Shown here in pieces: positions 1 to 6,797 of a stretch of 8,437 bases of DNA. Both the position numbers and the translations under genes were made by a program. The stretch is taken from NCBI GenBank assembly GCA_026417195.1, contig JAOADS010000093.1, forward strand, positions 1 to 8,437, given 5' to 3'. The notes under the pieces are model-generated. The model was not told the origin of the DNA, searched no databases, and worked only from the letters and a program-made list of their open reading frames with translations. Position 1 is the first letter of the stretch. Every line of letters begins with the position of its first letter. This DNA comes from Ignavibacteria bacterium (GTDB lineage: Bacteria; Bacteroidota; Ignavibacteria; Tepidaquicellales; OLB5).

Positions 1-718
1 AGCTAGGGAACTTGTAGGACTAAAAGTAAGAAATACCTCATCTCCTTGGATAGGCTCTCTTAGAACATTAGTCTTTGCAAGAAGTGGAACGGCCGGTTCA
101 AATGATGTTGAAAGGTTCCGATTGTTCTGGGACGTTAATAAAAATAATATAGTCGACGCCGGCGACAAGCTTTTATATGAAACACTTTTCAACACATCTA
201 ATCAGATAGTTATGGACACCATTAAATTTAAAATTACAGACAGCCTGAGACATATCATACTTTGTGCTAAAACTAAATCTACTGCTAATGCTTCAAACAC
301 AGTGATTTTAGGAATGCCGAACAATACATATTTCAGGTGTTATTATACAACCAATGCACAGTCAGCAAACTTTCCTTACGGAACTACAGTTGTTTCAAAC
401 GGTAATATTGAGCAACCTCTGGTATTTTCTCTTTCCCAGAATTATCCGAATCCATTCAACCCGACAACAATAATTACATATTCTCTAGCAAAAGTTTCCC
501 GTGTTACTGTAAAAGTTTATGATGCAATAGGAAGAGAAATAGCTGTTCTCATAGATAATATAAGAGATCCGGGTAATCACAGAATAGAATTTGATGTTGA
601 TTTCTATAAAAATAAAAAATTGTCAAGTGGAATTTATTTTTATAAAATGGAAGCACGGTCTCATGAAAACGGCTCGCTTTATTTTACAGACATTAAGAAA
701 ATGATCCTTGTAAAATAA
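1..718 (+). CDS. T9SS type A sorting-domain protein, 3' part (5' end outside window)
   Basis: This is the last 238 residues of a larger protein; the frame is open to the left edge, so the true start is outside the window. The final ~95 residues form a type IX secretion C-terminal sorting domain: QNYPNPFNPTT at about residues 146-156, then a beta-sandwich pattern (VKVYDAIGREIAVL, SSGIYFYKME) and the usual ending KKMILVK. In known T9SS substrates this domain directs passage across the outer membrane and is then removed or used for surface anchoring. Upstream, residues 44-55 (DVNKNNIVDAGD) look like a calcium-binding loop of the DxNxNxxxDxGD kind, in a region that resembles beta-rich repeats of large surface proteins. 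The function of the passenger part cannot be told from what is visible. A strong terminator follows 25 bases after the stop, so this is the end of its transcript. Confidence 0.9.
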   Translation, partial: ARELVGLKVRNTSSPWIGSLRTLVFARSGTAGSNDVERFRLFWDVNKNNIVDAGDKLLYETLFNTSNQIVMDTIKFKITDSLRHIILCAKTKSTANASNTVILGMPNNTYFRCYYTTNAQSANFPYGTTVVSNGNIEQPLVFSLSQNYPNPFNPTTIITYSLAKVSRVTVKVYDAIGREIAVLIDNIRDPGNHRIEFDVDFYKNKKLSSGIYFYKMEARSHENGSLYFTDIKKMILVK

Positions 719-743
719 TTCTTACCTAAAAATTATTTCTATT

Positions 744-777
744 AGCCCCGCAGCAAATAAAGCGGGGCTTTTTATTT
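744..777 (+). terminator. Rho-independent terminator after the T9SS-domain gene
   Basis: A perfect 8-bp GC-rich stem (AGCCCCGC at 744-751, GCGGGGCT at 762-769) closes a 10-base A-rich loop. It runs straight into a T-rich tract (769-777, interrupted by one A). It lies 25 bases beyond the stop of the sorting-domain gene on the same strand and fits the standard intrinsic terminator plan. The T tract is on the plus strand only, so it should work mainly in that direction. Confidence 0.93.
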
Positions 778-787
778 ATATTAGTGG

Positions 788-818
788 ATAACGTATATAT
801 GGTATATAATACCGTTAT
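788..818. repeat. Nested AT-rich inverted repeats, possible binding site
   Basis: ATAACG (788-793) is mirrored by CGTTAT (813-818). Inside lies a near-complete palindrome, GGTAT-ATA-ATACC (801-813). The two symmetries do not share the same centre, so this is not one clean hairpin, and no T tract follows. It sits between the upstream terminator and the promoter at 876-906. It could be an operator, but AT-rich spacers produce such patterns by chance. Confidence 0.25.
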
Positions 819-858
819 AAAGTTATAAAATCAGCATATTTCTGTGTTTAATTAAATT

Positions 859-916
859 TATCACTAAAAACGTTATTGCTTTAAGTAACTTAAAATACTA
901 CCTTTGTATCACTAAA
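859..916 (+). repeat. Direct repeat TATCACTAAA on both sides of a promoter
   Basis: The 10-base word TATCACTAAA occurs exactly at 859-868 and again at 907-916, 48 bases apart. The promoter elements at 876-906 lie between the copies, and the second copy covers the expected transcription start. A partial inverted copy (AGTGATA) lies at 932-938, and an inverted TCACTAAA lies at 1160-1167 before the Omp85 gene. The placement suits an operator pair for a regulator, but this is inference from position only. Confidence 0.4.
876..906 (+). promoter_or_regulatory. Bacteroidota-type promoter (TTG / TAnnTTTG)
   Basis: TACCTTTG at 899-906 matches the Bacteroidota -7 consensus TAnnTTTG exactly. A TTG at 876-878 lies 20 bases upstream, within the known spacing for the -33 element. 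Transcription would begin around 908-914, about 25-30 bases before the ATG of the 44-codon frame at 938. It may also feed the Omp85 gene at 1207, because I see no terminator between them. Confidence 0.62.
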
Positions 917-938
917 TCAATTAAACTTTAAAGTGATA
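907..938 (+). promoter_or_regulatory. Possible leader hairpin reaching the start codon of the 44-codon frame
   Basis: TATCACT (907-913) is complementary to AGTGATA (932-938), and AAA (914-916) can pair with TTT (927-929) across a 2-base bulge. The right arm ends on the A of the ATG, so a folded leader could reduce access to the start. If transcription begins near 910, the first three pairs are lost, which weakens the RNA version. The same symmetry could instead be a DNA operator. Confidence 0.25.
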
Positions 939-1072
939 TGAAAGCAATTAATTTTCTAATTTCTGCATTTCAGGCAACAGTGGTAGTTTTATACATACTG
1001 TTTTATAACGTGCAGTATTTCTGGTCTTTGTATGGAACTGTCCAGAACATATTAAGTCTTGTATCTAAATAA
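938..1072 (+). CDS. Small single-span membrane peptide, 44 residues, unrecognised
   Basis: I do not recognise this peptide. It reads MKAINFLISAFQATVVVLYI and continues to a TAA stop at 1070-1072. After a Lys at position 2, residues ~5-23 form one hydrophobic segment long enough to cross a membrane. The second half is aromatic and amphipathic (tyrosines, a phenylalanine and a tryptophan around residues 23-32) and ends in Ser-Lys. The ATG is the only start, because an in-frame TAA lies just before it at 929-931. No strong ribosome site is visible, only an A-rich leader, which is common in Bacteroidota. The main support is the promoter match 32 bases upstream. It could be a small envelope regulator, a toxin-like hydrophobic peptide, or a leader for the Omp85 gene 134 bases downstream; none of these is shown by the sequence. 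Confidence 0.5.
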   Translation: MKAINFLISAFQATVVVLYILFYNVQYFWSLYGTVQNILSLVSK

Positions 1073-1206
1073 TTAATTTAGGCAAATTTCATTCAAAAAG
1101 ATTAATTACTCTCCTCAGAGGTTCCATCTTGCTTCCAAAACTCGTGTATAACTGCAAAGTTTAGTGACTTGATTATTTAAGCTATCAGAGAAATATTGAT
1201 TATGTA
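1073..1206. other. Spacer between the 44-codon frame and the Omp85 gene
   Basis: This 134-base AT-rich stretch has no convincing hairpin with a T tract and no TAnnTTTG box on either strand. The only items seen are an odd-centred CCTCAGAGG palindrome near 1115, which cannot fold into a hairpin, and an inverted TCACTAAA copy at 1160-1167 (read as TTTAGTGA). The lack of both terminator and promoter is consistent with read-through from the promoter at 876-906. Confidence 0.45.
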
Positions 1207-2958
1207 GTGAATAATTTGATAAAGTATATTCTTATTTCTCTCATCTTACCATATAAGCTTCTTTCCCAACCTGTTATAGGAAATATTTCTGTTTCCGGAA
1301 ATTCATTTTTCAGTTACAGGGAAATTACTAACATGATGAATTCAAATGAAGGAAAAATATATAATCATGATCAGCTGAAACTTGACTTACAAAATATAAT
1401 TGGAAGTTACCAGAAGGCTGGCTTTATAAATTGTTACGTTAATTACTTAAATATTAGTTTCAGTGACGATTCGTCTGAAGTTTACATTTCAATTGATATA
1501 AATGAAGGTAATAGGATCAAAATTGGAGAAATAGTAATAAACGGAAATAAACTCCTTAGCAAACAGGATATTTTAAATGAACTGGAGGACATAAAGCCCG
1601 GTGAAATATTAGATGAAGTCAAATTAAAATACGGAATTTCTAAAATTATCAATATCTATGAGTCAAAAGGATATCCTTTTGTAACACTCAGTGTAACTTC
1701 AATTGAAATTTATGGAGCCCCTGGAAATGAAAAAATAAGGCTTAATCTTAACATTGAAGAAAATGAAAAAATGATAATCGATAATATCGTGATCGAAGGA
1801 AATTCAACGACACGTCGCGAAACAATTTTACGTGAAATGAGAATCAAGGAGGGTGAAACTGTAACAAGAGAAACACTTATTCAGATAAGACAGAATCTTG
1901 AAAATACTGGTTTCTTCGAGAACGTGAGCCTTCCGGAAATTAGAAAATATAATAATGAGACAGTTATGTTCATAACTATTAAAGAAGGCAACACCAATAC
2001 TATAGACGGAATACTTGGTTATGTTCCTCCTAAAGAAAATCAGCTAAAAGGTTATTTTACAGGTCTGATAAAACTTTCCCTTAAAAATATCTTTGGCACC
2101 GGAAGAAGATTAGATGCTGGTTTTGAAAAACTTGAATCAAGAACACAATATCTCGAACTTAGTTATCAGGAACCATGGATACTTGGATATCCTTTAAAAG
2201 TATCCGTAGGCTTTAATCAGAGAATTCAGGACTCATCATATGTTCACAGAGGATTTAATTTTAAAACCGAAGCTGCTATCAGTTCAAGGTTCACTATAAC
2301 TGGAATAGCTATAGCTGAAAGAGTAATCCCAGATTTTTCAGCAGGTATTCTGAATCAGTTTGACAGCAGAACTGTTTCTGCAGGCATTGAATTAAAATAT
2401 GATTCAAGAAATTACATTTATAACCCTTCATCAGGTTTTCTTTACAAAACAGGTTATGTCTTAGGTCAGAAAAAAATTTATAATGCTTCTTCTTTTCAAG
2501 GTTTAAATCCTTACTTATCTGTACAAAAGATTTCAGCAACTTTTGATTTCTACTCATCATTTTTCAAACGCCAGACCTTATTGTCTGGAGTTAAAGCAAT
2601 AGAAATCAGGCTACCACAATATGAAATTTCGGACTTATTCCGTCTTGGCGGTCTTTCCACAATAAGAGGCTACCGTGAAGGACAGTTCCTTGTATCCAGA
2701 GCAGTATGGATGAATATAGAACCCCGATTCAGCATAACAAGAAAAAGTTTTTTGTTTGCATTTTATGACGGTGGATATTACTTTATCCCTGATAATTTAA
2801 GCACCGGTAAGTCAGTAAAGAAAGACTTTATTTTCGGATATGGAATTGGGATTAGAGTTGAAACTTCTCTTGGAATAATCGGAGTAAGTTATGGATTAGG
2901 AAAAGGGGATTCAATCTTGGATGGTAAATTACATTTCGGCATATTAAATGACTTCTGA
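1207..2958 (+). CDS. Omp85-family outer-membrane protein, three POTRA domains (BamA/TamA-like)
   Basis: Proteins of this family insert or translocate proteins or lipids at the outer membrane. The order is a signal peptide (~residues 1-21, cleavage likely after LLSQ), POTRA domains at about 23-101, 103-187 and 189-262, and a 16-strand barrel from about 285 to the end. Family marks seen are YQEPWILGYP (320-329), DSRNYIYNPSSG (399-410), the L6 loop motif IRGYREG (486-492) that folds back into the barrel, and a C-terminal strand ending in Phe. At 583 residues with three POTRAs it has the layout of TamA (about 577 residues) rather than BamA (about 800, usually five). POTRA count alone does not assign it, and lineage-specific Omp85 paralogues exist. 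The start is GTG: a TGA lies in frame at 1165-1167 and no ATG follows it. An alternative TTG at 1216 would still leave a signal peptide. Confidence 0.9.
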   Translation: MNNLIKYILISLILPYKLLSQPVIGNISVSGNSFFSYREITNMMNSNEGKIYNHDQLKLDLQNIIGSYQKAGFINCYVNYLNISFSDDSSEVYISIDINEGNRIKIGEIVINGNKLLSKQDILNELEDIKPGEILDEVKLKYGISKIINIYESKGYPFVTLSVTSIEIYGAPGNEKIRLNLNIEENEKMIIDNIVIEGNSTTRRETILREMRIKEGETVTRETLIQIRQNLENTGFFENVSLPEIRKYNNETVMFITIKEGNTNTIDGILGYVPPKENQLKGYFTGLIKLSLKNIFGTGRRLDAGFEKLESRTQYLELSYQEPWILGYPLKVSVGFNQRIQDSSYVHRGFNFKTEAAISSRFTITGIAIAERVIPDFSAGILNQFDSRTVSAGIELKYDSRNYIYNPSSGFLYKTGYVLGQKKIYNASSFQGLNPYLSVQKISATFDFYSSFFKRQTLLSGVKAIEIRLPQYEISDLFRLGGLSTIRGYREGQFLVSRAVWMNIEPRFSITRKSFLFAFYDGGYYFIPDNLSTGKSVKKDFIFGYGIGIRVETSLGIIGVSYGLGKGDSILDGKLHFGILNDF

Positions 2959-2965
2959 TTAAGCC

Positions 2966-3784
2966 TCAAGCAGAAACCTTACTTAAAGAATTTATTTCGT
3001 CTCTCAGGGTTTTAGCCCGTTCCGTAACAGAATTCATATAATCTTTCAGAGATACTTTCGGTGAACAGGGATAGATTATTTTTCGAGAAGAATTAATTAA
3101 AAAGATATTGTGTTTAAGAACTCTCATAAGATCAGAAAGAGAATTTTTCTGTGCCCCTATCCCGGGAATAAGAACAGGAACATCTTTAAATTTAAATGTA
3201 AAATAGTCTATTTCTTTCAGATGATTTGCTCCCATTACAAATCCGATCTTTTTAGAGTTCCACCCAAGAGACTTTATAACTACATGTTCCCAGAGAGGTC
3301 TGCCCGATATTTTCAAAAACTGAAAATCCCGGGAGCCGTAATTTGAAGTTAAAGCAAGAAGCCATACAAAACGGTTTTTCCTTCTCAGAAAAGGTCTTAC
3401 AGAGTCTTCTCCCATATAGGGACTAACAGTTAATGAATCATAATTCATAAAATCAAAAAAAGCATCTGCATATTTTTCAGATGTATTTTCTATATCACCT
3501 CTTTTGGCATCAATAATTGTTATCAGATTATCTGGGATATACTTCTTGGTATCAATTAAGGCATTCCATCCTTCTGTTCCTTCCTTTTCATAGAATGCAG
3601 TATTAAGTTTATAGCCACATACGTATTCAGATGTATGCTCAATTACTGCTTTATTAAATTCCAAAATAGGATTATCGTAACTTAGGAAAACTGAAGGGAT
3701 TTTTGACTTGTCTGTATCAAGGCCTACAATCAGATGAGTTTTGTTTTCCCTTAATACCTTCTTAAGCTTCTTTATGAAAAGCAA
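2966..3784 (-). CDS. pyrF: Orotidine 5'-phosphate decarboxylase, type 2
   Basis: It removes CO2 from OMP to give UMP, the last step of de novo pyrimidine synthesis, in the cytoplasm. The 272 residues fit the longer type 2 subfamily (TIGR02127-like). Visible marks are GLD at 21-23, the substrate-binding YKLN (58-61), the catalytic DAKRGDI at 92-98 (Asp-Lys-Asp network), TVSPYMGEDSVRPF (119-132), the PGIGAQ phosphate loop (207-212) and NSSRKIIY (231-238). The start is TTG at 3784: the frame is closed by TAA two codons further upstream with no ATG, and the resulting N-terminus lines up with family members. It begins 2 bases after the rodA stop and is the last gene of the mre cluster. Its stop faces the Omp85 stop 7 bases away, with no visible terminator between them. 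Confidence 0.95.
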   Translation of the reverse strand: MLFIKKLKKVLRENKTHLIVGLDTDKSKIPSVFLSYDNPILEFNKAVIEHTSEYVCGYKLNTAFYEKEGTEGWNALIDTKKYIPDNLITIIDAKRGDIENTSEKYADAFFDFMNYDSLTVSPYMGEDSVRPFLRRKNRFVWLLALTSNYGSRDFQFLKISGRPLWEHVVIKSLGWNSKKIGFVMGANHLKEIDYFTFKFKDVPVLIPGIGAQKNSLSDLMRVLKHNIFLINSSRKIIYPCSPKVSLKDYMNSVTERAKTLRDEINSLSKVSA

Positions 3785-3786
3785 TG

Positions 3787-5016
3787 TTAGTTATATTCCT
3801 TCCTGTTCCTGTATGCGTTGAGAATTATACCTAGCATAATCATATTAGCAAAAAGAAAAGATACACCATAACTCATAAACGGAAGCGGGATTCCTATTAC
3901 AGGCATTATCCCCATAATCATTCCAAGGTTAACCATAATGTGGAAAGTGATTATACTTGCAAAACCAATGCAGCATAGAGAAAGAAAACTGTTCTTACTG
4001 AAATAGGCAGTACTGATAGTATTCCATATCAATAAGAAAAACAATAGAACCACAAAAATTGAACCTATGAAACCAAACTCCTCTCCTATCATGCAAAAGA
4101 TAAAATCAGTCCATTGTTCAGGTATGTATTTTAACTGAGTTTGAGTACCCTGCATAAAACCTTTTCCTGTTAAACCTCCTGACCCGATGGCAATTTTAGA
4201 CTGAATAACATTATATCCTGCTCCGAGAGGATCAAGTTCGGGATCAAACATAGACATGATTCTCTTCTGCTGATATGGCTGCAGTTTACTGTAAAACAAA
4301 TTAACTGACAAGCCGGTAATTATGCATATTGACAATAAAACAGAGGAAACAAGCAACTTTCTTTTTAATATTAAAAGGATTGCTACGATTAAGATTAATG
4401 AGCCTATAAAATACCAAGTCCCGAGGAATCCGCAAATAGCACTTAATGCTGGTGCAAGTATGAAAAACAAAATGTGGTTTGGCAGCCCAGCCCAGTAAAG
4501 CATAGGCAGAATGATTGCAAAGAAGACCAATGCAGTTCCCATGTCAGGCTGCAGCATAATAAGAAACACAGGTATAAGAACTATTCCAACTGCATACAGA
4601 AAATCCCTTGGGCGGCTTATGTCTGTATCTTTATGTTTGTTTGAAAGGAAAAAAGCCAGAGCCATTACGGTAGCAACCTTTGCAATCTCAGAAGGCTGAA
4701 TTCCAAAGCCTCCGATATTAAACCAGCTTATCTGCCCTTTTGTTTTTTTACCTATAACTAAAACTAAAATAAGCAGTAATATTACAAATCCGTAAAACAA
4801 ATAAGATGACATCATCAGATACTTGGGTGGCAGATACATCAAGAATAAAACCAGTATTATACCTAAAAGTGCTGATATCAGTTGTTTCTGAAAATTACCT
4901 GAAACAAACTCATTGTTGAAAGTTGCACTATAAATCGCAATTAGCCCGAAAGATATAAGACCAACGGCGCTGATAAAAATAATTAAATTAAACCTGTCAA
5001 ATATCTTAGTCTGCAT
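3787..5016 (-). CDS. rodA: RodA, SEDS peptidoglycan glycosyltransferase
   Basis: RodA polymerises lipid II into glycan strands during side-wall growth and works as a pair with the PBP2 encoded just upstream. The 409 residues contain about ten hydrophobic spans, as expected of the FtsW/RodA/SpoVE family. Conserved stretches are QPSEIAK (107-113), QPDMGTA (156-162), the loop KRIMSMFDPELDPLGAGYNV (251-270) followed by GSGGLTGKGF (278-287), and PEQWTDFIF (299-307), in which D304 corresponds to the catalytic Asp of known RodA proteins. Two places depart from the usual consensus: Trp302 where most RodA proteins have His (PEQHTDFIF), and Val385 where SYGG is usual (PFMSYGVS). The ATG is 2 bases after the mrdA stop, which implies translational coupling; no clear Shine-Dalgarno sequence is seen. 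Confidence 0.96.
   Translation of the reverse strand: MQTKIFDRFNLIIFISAVGLISFGLIAIYSATFNNEFVSGNFQKQLISALLGIILVLFLMYLPPKYLMMSSYLFYGFVILLLILVLVIGKKTKGQISWFNIGGFGIQPSEIAKVATVMALAFFLSNKHKDTDISRPRDFLYAVGIVLIPVFLIMLQPDMGTALVFFAIILPMLYWAGLPNHILFFILAPALSAICGFLGTWYFIGSLILIVAILLILKRKLLVSSVLLSICIITGLSVNLFYSKLQPYQQKRIMSMFDPELDPLGAGYNVIQSKIAIGSGGLTGKGFMQGTQTQLKYIPEQWTDFIFCMIGEEFGFIGSIFVVLLFFLLIWNTISTAYFSKNSFLSLCCIGFASIITFHIMVNLGMIMGIMPVIGIPLPFMSYGVSFLFANMIMLGIILNAYRNRKEYN
3796..3804 (-). promoter_or_regulatory. Ribosome binding site supporting the TTG start of pyrF
   Basis: Read on the minus strand, AGGAAGGAA lies 11 bases before the TTG start, inside the last codons of rodA. The spacing is slightly long, but this is the most purine-rich, SD-like stretch before any start in the cluster. 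It supports the non-ATG start and coupling to rodA translation. Confidence 0.4.
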
Positions 5017-5018
5017 TT

Positions 5019-6797
5019 CTAATCTGAATCTACACTTTGAAGTTCGGAATCGTCATCTGTACCGAACAGATATTTAAGAATTATTCTCTGAGCTATCGGA
5101 GCTGCAACAGCAGCACCAAAGCCAGCATTCTCAACCATAACACAAATTGCTATTTTTGGATCGTCTGATGGAGCATAAGCTATAAACCAGCTATGATCTT
5201 TCCCATGAGGATTCTGAGCTGTGCCCGTTTTCCCCGATATATCAACCATAGACGTTCTTATTTTTCTGGCTGTTCCGTTACCCTGAACAACAAGATACAT
5301 ACCTCTTTGAATAATTTTGAAATATTCCTTGTTAATTGGAAGTTCACGCTTTTTATAGCTAACAGGTATAAGTTCTCCCGTATTAGGATTTTTAAGAAAT
5401 CTTACCAGGTGTGGTTGATAGAAAGTCCCGGAATTTGCAAGAATAGAAGTATAAACAGCCATCTGAAGGGGAGATACTCCAAGTTCACCCTGTCCTATTC
5501 CAAGACTTACAACATAACCCTGAGTCCAGCCCTTAGGACCATAAACTCTATTGTAATATTCTGTTGATGGCAGAAGACCTTTAGTTTCTTCAGGGATATC
5601 TATTCCTGTTTTCTCGCCGAAGCCTAACATTCTGCTGTATTTCGTCCAGTTATCAAGTCCTATCATTAAAACCAGCTTATAGTAAAATACATTAGATGAC
5701 TTTTCAATGGAAGTGATGAAACCGGTGTTCCCTGTAGCTCCGTGATCTTTAAAAACTCTGTCTCCGTACTGAAAACTACCACCACAAAATATTGTTGAAT
5801 TTGGCTTCATTATTCCTTCCTGAAGAGAAGCAAGGGCAGACACCATTTTATATGTTGAACCGGGAGGATATCTGGTCTGGGTAGCACGGTTAAATAATGG
5901 CTTTGAAGGATCAGTATTAAGTGCAGTCCAAACCTGTGATGAAAGTTTACCGCTGAAATAATTAAGATCATAGTCTGGTTTACTAACAAGACATATTACT
6001 TCACCGTTGTTGGGATCCAGAGCAACTATACCACCGGACCTGCCTTCAAGCAGTTGTTCAGCATATTTCTGCACTTCTGAATCAATCGTTAATATTAAAT
6101 CCATTCCGCTTACAGGCTTAATATCATTCTCACCGTCATTAAGCGGTCCCACCTCTTTGCCTCTATAGTCCTGAAGTATGAATCTGTAACCTTTTTGCCC
6201 GCGAAGGTATTCTTCATAGCTTGCTTCAATCCCTGTAGTTCCTATTAAATCACCCTGTCTGTAATAATCTCCAGACTGTTTCTTCAGCATACTTTCAGAA
6301 ATTTCTTTGGTATATCCAATAATATGTGAAGCCCTGAAATCAGTCGGATAAAGTCTTATAGGTTCAATGCTGTAATCAACACCTTTGATAAGTTCGCGGT
6401 TTTCTTCAATAAAAGCTATTACACTGAAATCCACATCCCTTGATATTCTTGCCGGAATAAACCGGTTGGTCCCTTCAATTTTTCTCAGATTATCCCGAAG
6501 TTGCTCGGAGGACATTCCTAACAGGGAAGATATCAAAGCAATATTAGATGTATCGAATTCGCTTTTTGTGATAGTAACCGTATATGAAGGTTTATTATCA
6601 ACAATAAGTTTATAGTTCCTGTCAAAAATAAGACCTCTGGCCGGTGTAGTAATTATAGTTTTTACTGAATTCTTCTCAGCCTCCTTGTCAAATTTTTCCG
6701 GATTAACTATCTGAAGTTGTACCAGCCTTAAAGTAATAACTGAAAAAATTGCAAACAATACTAAGTAATAAAGATTTTTCCTTTTGTTAAGGTCCAT
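5019..6797 (-). CDS. mrdA: Penicillin-binding protein 2, elongasome transpeptidase
   Basis: A class B penicillin-binding protein that crosslinks peptidoglycan during elongation, anchored in the inner membrane with its catalytic part in the periplasm. One N-terminal membrane span (~residues 9-29) is followed by the PBP dimerisation domain (~45-225, with TTPARGLIFDRN at 50-61) and the transpeptidase domain (~250-575). All three active-site motifs are present: STYK at 314-317 (nucleophile Ser314), SSN at 367-369 and KTGT at 523-526. A short acidic tail (TDDDSELQSVDSD) ends the 592 residues, a normal PBP2 length. I chose the ATG at 6797, which overlaps the mreD stop as TGATG; a GTG one codon upstream is also possible. 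Its position between mreD and rodA fits the canonical mreBCD-mrdA-rodA order. It would be the target of mecillinam-type beta-lactams, by family. Confidence 0.97.
   Translation of the reverse strand: MDLNKRKNLYYLVLFAIFSVITLRLVQLQIVNPEKFDKEAEKNSVKTIITTPARGLIFDRNYKLIVDNKPSYTVTITKSEFDTSNIALISSLLGMSSEQLRDNLRKIEGTNRFIPARISRDVDFSVIAFIEENRELIKGVDYSIEPIRLYPTDFRASHIIGYTKEISESMLKKQSGDYYRQGDLIGTTGIEASYEEYLRGQKGYRFILQDYRGKEVGPLNDGENDIKPVSGMDLILTIDSEVQKYAEQLLEGRSGGIVALDPNNGEVICLVSKPDYDLNYFSGKLSSQVWTALNTDPSKPLFNRATQTRYPPGSTYKMVSALASLQEGIMKPNSTIFCGGSFQYGDRVFKDHGATGNTGFITSIEKSSNVFYYKLVLMIGLDNWTKYSRMLGFGEKTGIDIPEETKGLLPSTEYYNRVYGPKGWTQGYVVSLGIGQGELGVSPLQMAVYTSILANSGTFYQPHLVRFLKNPNTGELIPVSYKKRELPINKEYFKIIQRGMYLVVQGNGTARKIRTSMVDISGKTGTAQNPHGKDHSWFIAYAPSDDPKIAICVMVENAGFGAAVAAPIAQRIILKYLFGTDDDSELQSVDSD

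Noticed and set aside
122..718. A complete gene starting at the TTG at 122
   Set aside because: The frame is open without a stop back to base 2, and the upstream residues continue the same beta-rich, surface-protein-like sequence. The TTG is therefore an internal Leu codon and the gene is cut by the window edge.
938..1206. Type I toxin-antitoxin pair with an antisense RNA over the 44-codon frame
   Set aside because: I found no minus-strand TAnnTTTG promoter (CAAAnnTA on the plus strand) in this interval, so there is no support for an antisense partner.
2309..2560. Minus-strand open frame opposite the Omp85 gene
   Set aside because: It lies fully inside a clearly coding gene, and the peptide has no recognisable domain, promoter or ribosome site.
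2953..2975. TTCTG...CAGAA inverted repeat as a terminator between the convergent genes
   Set aside because: It has only a 5-bp stem with a 13-base loop and no T tract on either strand.
3110..3346. Plus-strand open frame opposite pyrF
   Set aside because: It is antisense to conserved catalytic-domain sequence and has a basic, low-information composition typical of a shadow frame.
4511..4699. Plus-strand open frame opposite rodA
   Set aside because: It lies opposite conserved membrane-segment sequence of rodA, with no domain or upstream signals.
5193..5567. Plus-strand 124-codon open frame opposite mrdA
   Set aside because: It is the longest shadow frame but is antisense to the transpeptidase domain, including KTGT, with no recognisable content or promoter.
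6385..6615. Plus-strand open frame opposite the mrdA N-terminal region
   Set aside because: It is fully contained in mrdA and has no independent support.
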